Assembly (NCBI GenBank): GCA_947034885.2
Contig: OZ019759.1
Span: 1,180,501 to 1,244,500, forward strand
DNA from: Thuidium tamariscinum
Taxonomy: Eukaryota > Streptophyta > Bryopsida > Hypnales > Thuidiaceae
DNA length: 64,000 nt
Direction: 5' to 3'
Shown here: positions 45,306 through 57,394 of the stretch, piece after piece
Numbering within the stretch: the stretch's first letter is position 1
How the letters are laid out: each line of letters begins with the position of its first letter
The notes under the pieces: model-generated
What the model saw: only the letters and a program-made list of their open reading frames with translations
Told to the model about the DNA's origin: nothing
Databases searched by the model: none
Made by a program: the position numbers and the translations under genes

Positions 45306-47520
45306 GAAATCCAAAAGAGGGTTGTGAGAAAGAGAAGACTATGAATCCTTTTTACCACATGAGGTTGAAATGAACACAAGCATGACTACATTTGAACTTT
45401 GTCATGTCTAGAGATATAAAATCTTATCTATTTCTATTTCATCCAATTTTAGCCGCCATTGTGCTTTACATTCTTCATTTATTAGCAACCTTCTTATAAG
45501 GCCTAGAACATTGAAATAATTACTTCTGTAATATAATTAATTTAAAAGTACTTCTGACATATAAGTTTGAAAAAGCAAACACCTCTATTCCACAGAATCC
45601 TTCAATATTGTATAATCTTAAGAAATTAAAACAGAGCCACCAATGTAAGGACTACAAGTCCTTCTCTAATGAAATTTAATTCTCTGTGTGGAGGCGGCTG
45701 TCATAGCCCATTATTACTGTAGAATCTGACATGTTAGCGGTCATTTCAGTAGACGGCAAACTCACTTTTTTGAATTGCAGAAATTAAGGCTTCAGGGTGA
45801 AGAAACTGACAATGACAAAACTGTCAAGTCCAGATCCTCCAATAAGTTTTTGCCGGCGCCGCTCATAGTACATCATTCAACCCATGTAACACTGTACTCC
45901 CACGCGTGTCATTACTCCAGATGAGGAAAAAGCGGCTAACCCTAACCTTCTACTTACACCATAAGAAGGAGGAACCTTGGCTCCAAACACATTCTTATCA
46001 ATTGCTTGTGGAAGTGCGGGAGAGTGCGGGAGTTGTGATGTTCTAGCTTCTGACTTCATGCTTGTAGAGAATAGTAGAGATTTCTTGGGTAGTTCGAATC
46101 ATAGAAGAAGAAAGAGGAAGCGAACTGCATTCTATTTCTCATCCTCTCGGGCTTTAAGACGATCTAGAATGACAAGAGGGAGAAGAGGGCCATCTAAGTT
46201 AGCACACGCAGCAGAAGATCTTCGGAAATCCCTTCGCTTCGAAGGAGAGAGCATTGGTGGGGAGGAGGAGGACCAGATCCACGACGGTGAAGCAGTCCAG
46301 GAGACATACGAAGCCAATACCAATATTGAGGCAGGTGGAACAGCACAGAGTTACAGAACTATAAGATCCGCTAGAAAATTTCTTTGCTTTAGTGTTGCCT
46401 CTTCAATTTTGTTATCTCCGCAACTTCTGGGAGAGTGTCACGGTATTTTATATCTTCCAGAATTTTGATGTACGCATCTCAATTAGATTATTGAAGGCGG
46501 AATAGGAATTTGAAGGGTGTAATGTATACACTTTCACTACTTATGAGAGAGATATCTTATGTCGAGAGCTAAGAATTCAGTGTACAAAGCTTAGCCTTTT
46601 CGTTGAGGATCTGTAAGATTCAATATTTCAAGATGCTCTTAATAGACTACCATATACGATTTTCTTTTCATTTTGAGCTTGGCTATAGTATTGACGTATT
46701 CAAAAGTATCCAAACCTTAATCCAAGACAAAGAGGATAAACAACCGACAATGGAACAACTAGATTAAAGAATAACCAAAATTTAATCATTCACCACTAAA
46801 TATATAGTTGTTAGAGGCACAAAAAAAATCATTAACATCAATAGGAAAACTTTTTTTGACCAAAAAATGAAGAATGATTATGCATTAATTAAATTCTACT
46901 TAAAAGTTGATTTTGATATTCCATCATCTGCATTGACAATGCCATAAAAAAATTTAATTTGAAAACTGGATTACCTCATGACGAATAAGAAACTGCCACG
47001 CGTCTGTTCTGACGTGGCACAAGGAGGACGAAAACTGGACTCATATAGGTCCTGCCCTGTTACTGCGTGCCACGTCAACAATGACAGGCCACGTCACGGA
47101 ACCTCCGTATTATCACCTCATAATATCACATTATCATGCGGCTGCTTTAGTCTGTCAAAAAGTGCCTCGGGAGGTACGTTGAGAATCTGCAAATTTAGAA
47201 AACTAAAATCTCGGGAGGCTTGCGGCGCGCAGAGAGACCAGGAGCAGAGAATACAGATCGACATGGGATCCTTGCCTTTGCGGATCACCCGCGGCGCGTA
47301 TCCACCTTGCATTCGGAGAGAATGTTTCAGATTTCTTATCCTGACAGGGAATGTTGCCATTCTGGTGCCTACCTGGCATGCAAGGCTTTCGCTTACAAGG
47401 CTCCTGACCTCAAGCAACTGATCCACTTCGGAGCTGGATTTTGAGCGTCGGAGGACCTGTGCTCTCATTTTCACTTCCATGCGCATGTTTGAGATTCTTC
47501 TGCTTCTGCTCAGGACACAA
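45306..47520. other. Intergenic region between divergent MULE and ParB/methyltransferase genes
   Basis: The expected promoters of both genes. Open frames at 45977-46468 and 46978-47421 overlap frames on the other strand and show no domain. The GC-richer part 46980-47450, with two copies of CCACGTCA, is probably the promoter of the plus-strand gene. Confidence 0.4.
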
Positions 47521-47522
47521 GG

Positions 47523-47611
47523 ATGACGCGAACTACTCGAAGCCGGGCGCGGGAGGGCTCATCGACGCCACCAGCTCCAGCTGCAAGAAGGAAACTGCGG
47601 AAGAGCTCCAA
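47523..47611 (+). CDS. Possible first coding exon before the third ParB/methyltransferase gene
   Basis: ATG at 47523 opens a short basic peptide beginning M-T-R-T-T-R-S-R-A-R-E and ending at a donor-like AAG-GTTAAA. I could not find a phase-compatible acceptor joining it to the frame at 49220 without meeting a stop at 49217, so its link to the downstream exons is unproven. Confidence 0.3.
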
Positions 47612-47875
47612 GGTTAAACTCAACTCATTTTGTTTCTCACCTGCTCAAGTGCTCGATCATGCCGAAGGAATCCTCTGATTTCCTGGTCTTCCTACGATAG
47701 GATACAAGGTCGGCATCTTTAGTTTTTTGTTCGGAGTTCTTCAGTTTTTGGTTGCAAAGTCCCAGACTTCCTCAACAGGTTGGACTAGAGAATCCAGTAG
47801 TTGCGTCGATGTACACAGGATCACTCCGAACTAGGTTCAGGGATTGTTGTCGTTGTTCTGTCATCAAGAATTTTA

Positions 47876-48003
47876 AAAAAATCCCCGCAGGGTTGCTTAC
47901 TTCGGGGGTCCAGACTTCGGCAGTCCAAGGTAGCTCGGATCCGAGCTACCTCGGATTGCCAAAGTCTGGACCCCCGAAGAATGCAACCCTACGGGGATTT
48001 TTT
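47876..48003. repeat. Hairpin H1, 64-bp arms
   Basis: Near-perfect inverted repeat with no loop, centred on GCTCGGATCCGAGC at 47939/47940. About six mismatches in 64 pairs. The outer ends are AAAAAATCCCCG and CGGGGATTTTTT. It includes CGGGGGTCCAGAC in both arms. Confidence 0.95.
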
Positions 48004-48293
48004 GTTTCTTTTTTCAAAATTTAATTCATGAAACCAAGTCATGCTAGGATTTCGATGATGATCTCAGGCAGGCAGGAGTTTTGTCGATGCACAATCTCAT
48101 TTTGATAACTAGCTCATATTTACAAAAGTTTTGGACGTGAAATGCGAGTTGCAGAGCTTTTTGTCACGATCATTTGTAAGTTTGAAATTGGGATTTTGGA
48201 AGTTCGGTTATGATCTATAGATCTGAAAATCCAGATACGTTAAGAGTATTGAACTCTGGTTTTCATGTACTGCATGCGGGAGAAGGATCTCCA

Positions 48294-48409
48294 GCCGTCA
48301 GATGATGGTGATCCTGGGGTCCCCATGATCGTGGCGTGGTGACCGTCGGATCCGCCGGTCATCAGGCCACGATCATAGGGACCTCAGGATCTCCATCATC
48401 TGACGGCTA
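48294..48409. repeat. Hairpin H2, 58-bp arms
   Basis: Starts AGCCGTCAGATGATGG and ends with its inverse, centred on CCGTCGGATCCGCCGG. About six mismatches. The inner part is shared with H3. Confidence 0.95.
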
Positions 48410-48624
48410 TAATTTTTTTTTAAATTTTTTTAAATTTTTTAAATTTTGTTTTTCTTCATTTTACGATGATTTAAATGGATAACTCAAATACTTTTATTTA
48501 TTTTTCATTAATTTTAAATCGAAATTAATATTTTGATATATATATATATGCTGTATTTTTTAGATATTTTTTAAGAAAAAAAAATGAAAATAATTTTTTT
48601 TATTTAGTTAAGCCTTTACAAGCG

Positions 48625-48730
48625 TCTGATATTGGAGACCGTGAGGTCCCCAAGATCGTGGCCTGGTGACCGTCGGATCCGACGGTCACCGGGCCCCGAT
48701 ATTGGGGACCTCACGGTCTCAAGTACCAGA
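48625..48730. repeat. Hairpin H3, 53-bp arms
   Basis: Centred on GACCGTCGGATCCGACGGTC. About six mismatches per arm pair. It shares GGTCCCCAAGATCGTGGC-like arms with H2, 330 bp away. Confidence 0.95.
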
Positions 48731-49219
48731 TTCCAAAATTTAATAAATTTTTTTTTTTTTTTTTGAAGAAATGAAATTTTGGTTAATTTTACAAAGATTT
48801 CAACGAATCAGTAGAATTCAAAGATTCTTCATTTACTAAAAATTTTCGATTTTATAGATTTCGGAATTGTAGTATGTTAATGAATTTTGAATGTTATTGA
48901 TTAGAAATGCCTTCGCTTGAAGTCTTTCATTTATTTTTATTGTTATTGTTCCAAAGTATATGGCTAACTAGACTAAATTTCATGGTGCACATAAAGAATG
49001 TAGAATGAATCAAAGTCCAAGATGATGGGAGTCTTGTCTTTGGAATGATGGGAGTCTTGTCTTTAGTGCTATAAAACCCTGAGATCATCTATCTCTTAGT
49101 AATGGGCTTCTATACTTTCTAGTGTGTCCATGAATGACTTCCAATTTGTTCTATCTTTATATATTTTCTAAGTAAATTAATTTTTTTGGGACTGTGATTT
49201 TGAAAACAGGAAGGAGTGA

Positions 49220-49696
49220 CGTGAAGAAGGGGCCTCTTCACCTTTAGCACCAGTTGACAATGCCTTGGTGACTCATGGAGCAGGTCCATCCCAGTTCCCT
49301 GCACGAGTGAATCGAAATGTTGATGTTTCAAGTGACTCCGAAGAGGACACACAAGCTCCACGTGAAGACTTGGTAAGTTTTGATGACATCATGGATGCAG
49401 CATCGCAAGCAGCAGATGCCTTTGAGAGTTCAGTGACGAGTCGAGTGAGTGACATCAGGGCTCGCAGTAAAAGACATTTTGCAAGGCAATTAGAGATTCT
49501 GTATAAGAGAGGAAGATTCACGTCTCTAGAGAGCTCTGACACTGAGTATAGCTCAGAGTCACGAACCTCTATCACAGTAGATGGTCCACCACTACAAGAG
49601 TTTTGTATGTGTGCTTGTAGTGGTCCTACAGGTCCACAAGAGCCAGTGTTCATTCACTTGAGCTCAGACTCAGAAGGGGATATAGAGATAGACTAA
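49220..49696 (+). CDS. Acidic/Ser-rich coding frame upstream of the third ParB/methyltransferase gene
   Basis: A 158-codon open frame with protein-like composition: S-S-D-S-E-E-D-T-Q near the start, a helical middle, and an end reading S-S-D-S-E-G-D-I-E-I-D. The frame has no good ATG before M-D-A-A-S, and a TGA lies just upstream at 49217. It may be an internal exon of the next gene, an upstream small gene, or a decayed N-terminal exon. The next exon starts 187 bp downstream after a clear TTTGCAG acceptor. Confidence 0.4.
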   Translation, partial: REEGASSPLAPVDNALVTHGAGPSQFPARVNRNVDVSSDSEEDTQAPREDLVSFDDIMDAASQAADAFESSVTSRVSDIRARSKRHFARQLEILYKRGRFTSLESSDTEYSSESRTSITVDGPPLQEFCMCACSGPTGPQEPVFIHLSSDSEGDIEID

Positions 49697-49883
49697 GTGG
49701 ATTTAGCTTTATTTTAAACCATACATATTTTGTATACAACCCTATTGAAATTTTATAAATTACTAAATTTTTTTTTATGTGTACTTTCAAAGAATATAGG
49801 TTTCCATTGGATCTTGAATTGACTTAGGTTTTGACTCCTCATATTTAGATTTGTAGACATTGATTTCTTTTTTGATTTTGCAG

Positions 49884-52800
49884 ATGGATGTGTCACCAGT
49901 CAACCTTTCTCAAGAAGACACTATTCTTGAGACTCCAAACACGGAAGAGACAATTCAACAAGAGATTTCAAGTGTACCCACGGATTCTAAGGAGGGACAA
50001 GATGTGTTGGAGCAAGATGTGTTGTATGACTTCATAGCAGAAGAAGACAAGGACTTGTTGGAGGATGATTTGCGACAGTTCCAAAAAGGGGATTCAGTGA
50101 ACACAATAGCAAGCCTAAGAATGAAGCTGGATCACTTATTCCGGCTTCAAATACCTTTGTGTCGAATGGTGTCTATGCCGATGGTGAGACCTACCCTTTC
50201 TTTTGATTTGGAATTGCTCGAGCACGAGTTTGTAGTTGGTTACCATGAGGGTGTAGCAGTTTTTTATGTGACTACAACAAACGAAGCTGGGGAGAGCTCC
50301 GAGTTCACAAAAGAAGAGATGGACAAGTGGGATCCTTTTTGGAAAGAAAAAAACAGTACATTCATTGCCCATTTGGAGTCGAAGCCGGAGTTGAGGTTCT
50401 TAAGGAACCTGAAGTTCTATGTTTGTGACGGTAACCACCGTCTCATCTCATGGATGAACTACATTTCCAGGAGGCACTCCAATGACAGGAAATGGCATTA
50501 TTGTGTGGATTCAATTGTCTTGAAGACAAAGGGCAGAATCGAGCTTACCATGCATGTCATGCATGACATTAACAAGTATGGAATATCCTAAACCCTCAAT
50601 TTCTATGCTTTGAATTCATCATTTAGTAGAACTCTCAAAATATGGATTCATGATGAACACGACATTGAGAAACTTGTTTTGTATGACAGATCAATGGAAG
50701 GCTCTCATGTGAAGACGAATATGATTCACAACATATATCAGGTTCAGAAGTATGGGTTGTTACCTATTGAACGGTTCAATGAGATGTTGAGGCCGTCAGA
50801 GTTGAAGCGGTGTGGACTACCAAAAACCAAGAAGACGTGGTATTCTATGCCACAAGAGGTCTTCACTTCCTTTATTTTCCGGGTGAGATATTCCTTTCCC
50901 ATGTTTCTTAATTTTCATTTGACTAATGTTTTCTATTATTTTTTGTATACTGATTTCAAGTCATTTGGGAACTTGGTTTTCTCAGCAAGAAATATCTCAA
51001 GCCGCTGACGCAGCTACTCGCAAATATAATGAGGTCACTCTAGAGGGCAAGAACATTGCGGAAGGTCTTGCACAAGCAATGAGAGATGGGGCAAAAGAGA
51101 AGACTGGAAAGTTGAACTCGAAGATGTCCAAATTGTTAGCGGTGGCAAATCCAGCTAATACGCCTGGATTTTTGGAAGAAGTAAGTAATTTCTCCATTTC
51201 ATAATAAAATGAGAAATGTCACTTCAAAATCCCATACAAATCTAATTTTTTTTTCTCTGGTGTAGGTGGAGAAGCATTGGATCTCAAATGAGATTCCTGA
51301 GATGACCTTGGAGAAGTTGCAGATGGTTGCAACATGCAATACGACTCCGGCTCATAAAATCAAGTTCTTGAAGTGGTGGAATTCTTCCATCCTTTCACGG
51401 GAGTCAAGGCGTTTCCCACCCAAACCAGTATCTGAATTACTACTTGGTCCATTTCTAAACCGATGTGTTTGGTATGCTGGGGTAAGCACTTCTTATCATC
51501 ACATGGTGCATTCTTGAAATTCTATTTGAGAAAGGCATTCTTATAAATGTTTGAGTATTGAAATTGAACCAGTATTGTTTGCTTAGAATGGTTTATAATT
51601 TGTTTATCAATTACAACAGATTGAGGATGCTGCACTCGAATACTTTGAGGCGGTCGTAAGCCAAGACAACATTCCTATCAACATGAAGCTTCCCTCAAAG
51701 CCCGAGATGTTAGTAGACTATTTGGAAGGATGGAGGAGGAAGATTTGGGATCAAGGTTTCTTGGCACAGTTGAGAGGAGCTAACTACTTCAAGAAAAGTG
51801 GCAACTTCCACACTTTTGAGGGGGCCAATCATGCTGTGCGTAGGGTTCTCTTTCGGTGAGTTCTTCCTTATAATTAACTGTCTACATTCCTACTTATTGC
51901 ACAACTCACTGAATTTCAACTTTTTTGTGCTACTTAGTTTGTTTTTTCCGTGATGTTCAATATTTTGGGGGTCCTAGAGGTACCTCTTGGACATCCGTCG
52001 GATCCGCCGGATGTCCAAGAGGTACCTCTGGGACCCCCCAATTTCCATCACTGGAATTGAAATAATGACTTTTTAAATGAGATTTTTTTTTGGGTTCAAA
52101 TGTGGTTTCTTTTTGTTTTGCTTGTGGATTGTATCTATATTATTGTTTGTCTTCCAAGCTTCTATTACTTACCACATTATTGCTCATGGCAGGTACTTCA
52201 AGTATGAGCTAGAAGCAAAAGGTGCCATTGAGAAAGCAGACCTTCCTCCATTTCTATCTGGATTTCTTGACCGCAACTCATCGGATTGCATGTTCATGGC
52301 GAATCAAATTCGCACATTCACCACGGCTCATCTAAGTGGTGGGGGGTGGTACCTTGATTGCCCTATTTCTTATACACATCCTTCTGAGGTAGAGTTGCGG
52401 AATTCTTTGGAGGGAATAGGCACCGTGACCATGGAGGTTGATGAGTTTGTTGGCCTCACTGAGAAGCAGAGGCAAAAGGCCATTGCAAGGAAGGAGACTA
52501 ATGATAGAAGAAAAGCTGCTCGCATTCAATTGGCTCTGGAGAACAAGGAGAAGAAAGAAGCCGAGCGTCTTGCAAAGTTAGAAGAGAAGGAGAAGGAGAG
52601 GGAGAAGAAGGACGAGGAGAAGGAACGGGCAAAAGGGAAGAAAGTAGTAGATGGCAGTGGCGCTCCAACCTCATCAACATTGGATGAAGGTTCTCAGATG
52701 CAAGGTGCATCTCAGGGAGGATTGAAGAGGAAGGCGGTACTTCCTGACTTCACGGAAGAAGTCATCACTCAAGGGACCCAAGTCATTGCCCTTGGTGATG

Positions 52801-54408
52801 ATGATGATGTCACCTCCGAGGAATTACTATTGGGTGTCTCCATTGGAGAAGTGGTAGACAATGAAGGTGTACGGGGATCAAATTGTTACACCGAGGTCAT
52901 GGAGTTTCTACGGAAGGTAATCTTTGTCATTGTCACTGTATTGTACAGTTCAATTGGATCACTAAAAGAGTATTATTTTGTACTTCTATTCATCAAATTC
53001 TCATATATTGAAGAAATGTACTTGCAGATGGTGGTAGGAAAAGCAAGAGTTTATGGTGGGGTTGTCAATCGGCATCCAGGAGTTGATCTTATGATATTTG
53101 ACTGCCAAGAGAACTTGCCTGTACCAGACATTGGGGGCTCCAAGCACATTCCTTATTGGAACGCAGATAAGGAGTATTTTACCATCTTTCAAGCTTTTGC
53201 ATTTGCAGACAAGCATTTGCAGGACGACGGCTGCATTGTTGTGTTCCATTCTTGGGGCCAAGACTCCTTGGAAACCATTGCAGGACTTCTTCAAGAGTAT
53301 CCAAACATCAGGAAGATGAAAGAGTGGATGGGCATGAATCGCATGCACCTTACATCAACAGTTCAACCAGATCAAACGGTATTACTTTCTTAATGTTTGA
53401 AAATATTCATTAGAAGATGAATTAGTTACTTTTTTTGTTACTTATTCTCATGTCAATTTTGCTTGTGCTTGCAGACTTTGAAGTTTGGCATTACACTGTT
53501 TGTCAAGCATCTAGGAGATCGAGGGAAATCAAATTTCCAGTTCAGGCGTTCTCAAACCATGCTGAAAGCCAAGGTAGACCTCCGTCGCGATGACCTGCTC
53601 ATGAATTACACAACGGAGGACACCATGTTGATGAATGACATGGATCGAATGGCTTGGCGCGGAGCTCGAGAGAAGGACGCCCGCTTTATTCAGTTCATCA
53701 TCGAAGGCACCACTGATGAAGGAGACATAGTACTTAATTGTACTGCATCTACAGGTGAGTTTTGATTTCTTGAATGTCTTGAAACCATCTCTACTTTATG
53801 TAGTCAATGATTACAAAAATGATTCACCTTCTGGTTTGTGGCAGGTGCATCTATTACTGCATGCCGTGCAACGGGGCATCATATTGTTGCGTTGGAAGAA
53901 GACAAGAGGATTTTTCAGCACATCCTCTTGCTAATGAAGAAGGTAGATGCTCCAGTGATCGTGGCTCCAAGTTCAGAGGCAGCACCTGTGGTTTTATCAC
54001 AAGATCAAGATGCTGTTGTGATTGTGCCTCGGAAGTTCGTTCGGCGCCCTAAACCCTGTAAGTAAGTTTTTTTATATATCCATTTTCTATTTTCATTGTA
54101 GTTGGAATGTTTCATTTATCTAACAATGCATTTGGTGCATATGTAGCAATGACGGAGTAATCATGGAGGACAAAGTGAAGAAGAGACAAAGACTCATCTC
54201 AAGCCCGGAGAAGCCGTTCGATCTTCCAATCTATGCAGAGCAATTAGCATCAGCGTTTGCTGAGTTTGGTACTTCTAAATCCAAAAAACGCAAACCTTCT
54301 TACGCTCTAAATGTCTTACAATTCATAGATGGATCAGCATCTGAGGGTAGAGAGACTTCAGAGTCTTCTAGTGACATGGATTCTGCGACAGAGTCTACTG
54401 CAAATTAG
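49884..54408 (+). CDS. Third ParB-like/DNA-methyltransferase-like gene, intact
   Basis: Ten exons with GT-AG borders: 49884-50575, 50627-50882, 50986-51180, 51266-51481, 51620-51855, 52193-52916, 53028-53378, 53475-53754, 53845-54061, 54147-54408. They sum to 3429 nt, 1142 aa, with no stop. Residues 182-186 are D-G-N-H-R, the ParB/Srx-type motif. Residues about 540-700 include a Lys/Glu coiled coil (E-K-E-K-E-R-E-K-K). Residues 793-800 read D-L-M-I-F-D-C-Q, in the place of amino-methyltransferase motif IV but lacking DPPY. Residues 978-986 read N-C-T-A-S-T-G-A-S, then I-V-A-L-E-E-D, matching SAM-binding motif I and its acidic partner. Motif IV before motif I is the beta-class order. The tail is acidic and Ser-rich. 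Catalysis is doubtful; SAM and DNA binding are plausible. No earlier intron prevents the ATG at 49884, but it lies directly at an acceptor, so upstream coding exons may exist. Confidence 0.8.
51963..52040. repeat. Hairpin H4 in intron 5 of the third ParB/methyltransferase gene
   Basis: Arms of about 38 bp with only two or three mismatches, centred on CCGTCGGATCCGCCGG, outer ends TGGGGGTCC and GGACCCCCC. It is the most perfect and probably youngest member of the family. Confidence 0.95.
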
Positions 54409-54629
54409 ACTCATGGAATTGACATATTTCATGAGTCAAACTAGTATGTTTTGATTTTTATTATGATTGGATTTGTGTGCTTTATGGCTATATATTGTTT
54501 GCTCTCATAGCTATATAGTGTTTGCTTCTATTGCTATATACAGTTTTTTTTATGGCTATAAATTGTTTTTTATTTTTCTCTTGAATCTTGTTATTTGGAA
54601 TTTTCTATTCAATTGAATATCAAGGAAAT

Positions 54630-54745
54630 AGATCGTCACCTACAAATGGGTCTCAATGAAAAAAATGGGAAGTTAACATATACTCCCCTCCAAATGGATC
54701 TCAATGAAAAAAATGGGAAGCTGAACATATAGTCCCTTCCAAATG
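54630..54745. repeat. Short tandem repeat, about 58-bp unit
   Basis: Two and a half copies of TCTCAATGAAAAAAATGGGAAG followed by an ACATAT segment and CCTTCCAAATGG. Confidence 0.85.
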
Positions 54746-55002
54746 GTTATGTATGAATAAAAATGGCAAGTAAAATATACACTTTATCTTCCTTGAAATA
54801 CAATATATTTTCACTAAATATAAATTGAAGAACCCTAAACCAACTCGAACCAAAGACATAATAAATTTGGTGTTGAACAAAGAACTTTAAATCCAACACA
54901 AATTCATTATTACAAGCTCTTTTGACAGACTTAAGGTTTCTGCGGGAGGAAATATCCAAAATTCCAAATAACCCTCCAAAAGCAGTATACACTATTCAAA
55001 AC

Positions 55003-55096
55003 CACGGTCATAGGTAAATCCACGGTTACAGATCCTCATCCACTTTTTTGGAAAAAAAAAGTTCCCGCTCACAAGCTCACAGGCTCACACGCTAGC
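55003..55096. repeat. Right inverted block of candidate element 3
   Basis: CACGGTCATAGGT at 55003-55015 and CCCGCTCACAAGCTCACAGG to GCTAGC at 55064-55096, the inverse of 40373-40605. Confidence 0.6.
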
Positions 55097-57394
55097 AACC
55101 CTGCTCTGCTTAGGCTTGGCTTCATCACCACATTCCCTAATTTTCTTGACAATTTGTCATCCTTCTTTAGCTGACAATTTCCTCCTTCCACTCCAATAGC
55201 AGATAGAGACTTTTCCATAGACTCAATTGCTAAGGCCCTCCTTTGTTCATCTTGCATGTTCTATACAAAAATGAAATGGAGATGATGTAACTTCTCTATC
55301 ATGTGAACTTATGCATGTAAAATGCACATATGTGTTTTGGACAAGGAAATTGGCAAGACCGTTTTCCACGAAGGATGAGTGGCAGCATTACATGGTTTAG
55401 CTTCAATTCGTGTGGCACATAGTCCATCTTGCCACTTGCGTTTCTCTCAATTTACATGCTCATAATGGGCAATTGAAGCAACACACTTCTTTGGTTGTTC
55501 TCTTATATACTTACAATACATGCAATTCATCTTATTAGAAGGGCCATATTGAAGCGTGTGCATGCATTTGATAGTTTTCATATTTGCACTCATGTACCAT
55601 TCCATGTTGAATCCTCCAACATCATCGACAAATAGTTTTTGTCCATTGCTTTGTGTTGTTATTACTTCAAGAAACACTACTAGAAAGGGGGGCCCGTTTT
55701 TGTATAAATTGAGTTGATTATTGTTGATTTCAACAATTATTTATGTTAAAACGGAAAATTTCTCCATTTTGTTTAGACAATCAATATAGATTGCCTAAAC
55801 AACACAAATTTTTGTTGATTTTAAATGTACAATGATCAATCAATTGAAAATTTTGAATTTAATCAACGTAGATTGCCTAAGATGATTGATTTCTATTTAT
55901 TTGAAATGTACAATCATCAAATAATAAAGACTCCAAACAAAATTTAAATAATTTTTTTAGGAAATTTTGGAATCTTTCAAAAATCTTTTTGGAATCTATT
56001 AGAATCTTTAAAATTCCTCAAAAATCTTTTAGAATACTTTAGAAATCATTCAAAATCTATGAGTATCTTTTAAAAATATTCAAAAATTTATTAAAATTTT
56101 ATAACTAAAATCTTTCAAAAAATATACTAAAATTTGTTAAGTCCATTGGAATCTTTTCAAAATTTATTAGTATCTAATACAATCTTTAAAAGAAATTTAA
56201 TCTTCCAAAATCTTTTGAAATCATTTCTAATCTTCTAGAAAGTATGAATTCCCATTTTGAATTTGATTAAAATTTTGATCAAATATAATTTGAATTTAAA
56301 TTTGATTTGAATTCTAATATAATTCAATAATTATGATTTAAATTAAAATTTTGATCAAAATTTTAATCAAATTCAACCCTATTTCAAATTTTGATTCAAA
56401 TAATTTAATGAAGATTCAAACTTTAATTCAATTTAGTTTTATTAATTCAAATTTGATAAAAGTTTTAATTCTAATCTAGTTTTTATTCAATTTTCAATAC
56501 AATATAATTTGAATAGAGTTTCAATTAATTTCTAACTTAATATTTTGAAATATTTTTGTTCTAATTCTAATTTGATTTTAATTCAAAGTTTTGAATTTAA
56601 GAAATCAAAATTTCGAGCCATTTACAATTTGATTTAAAACTTTCAATTAGTTGAATATGAGTTCTTCAAGCCCTAAATTAGGAGTTACAATTTTCTACCA
56701 AAACATTCAATATTTCAATTTTTAGTGCAGTCATCCAAGAAACCAATTGTTTTTTAGTCAAATTATAAAATTGTGCACTTTACTTGTCCTAGATCATATT
56801 CTCAAAAATTCTAGATTGTTCTATCAAATAAATTTAATGCTGAAATAAAATTTTGATTTTAAGAAAAAATTGCACTAACATATGAATCCAATAGATTATT
56901 TTATCACTAAAATACTTAAATGCATAAACTAAGAATCTTTATGATTTTTCAACTCAAGTACAATTAGAGAGAATCAAAGCTTGACAAATATATAAAAAAC
57001 AATGTTTGAATTAAAAAAAATTATTTTATTTTGACTATTAGTGAGATTGTTTGTATTGCCTACTAAATTTAGTTTTAAACTTATTGTGGTATAGATTTTG
57101 CTCCCAAGCACTAATTGAAATAAAAATTTTAATTGTAAAAACATAATAAGATTTTTGTTATATGTCAAAGTTCCACTATAAATTGAAGTCATACAAACTT
57201 GCTTGAAATCCATTTTGTCTTTCAAAGGGACACTAGTAAATTTAGATCAAAATACGAATTCTAAACTTTGAACTATTCAAAATATAAATTTTCAACTATT
57301 AAAAATTTTGATTATTAATAATAAAAATTAATTTTTTGATCTATCCAAACTTTTTAATTCAAAATATTCAGAAATAAAACTATTTAATTCAAAA

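Larger units (their letters stand above)
40373..55096. mobile_element. Candidate element 3: MULE gene plus ParB/methyltransferase gene
   Basis: A 14.7-kb region bounded by inverted GC-rich blocks. Inside is a MULE-type gene on minus (41247-45302) and a ParB/methyltransferase-like gene on plus (49884-54408), divergently arranged as in elements 1 and 2. I could not find a target duplication, and the exact ends are not resolved. The inverted blocks could instead be two independent insertions. Confidence 0.4.

Noticed and set aside
45977..46468. 163-codon plus-strand frame
   Set aside because: No domain and no support for a start; it overlaps antisense frames in an intergenic region.
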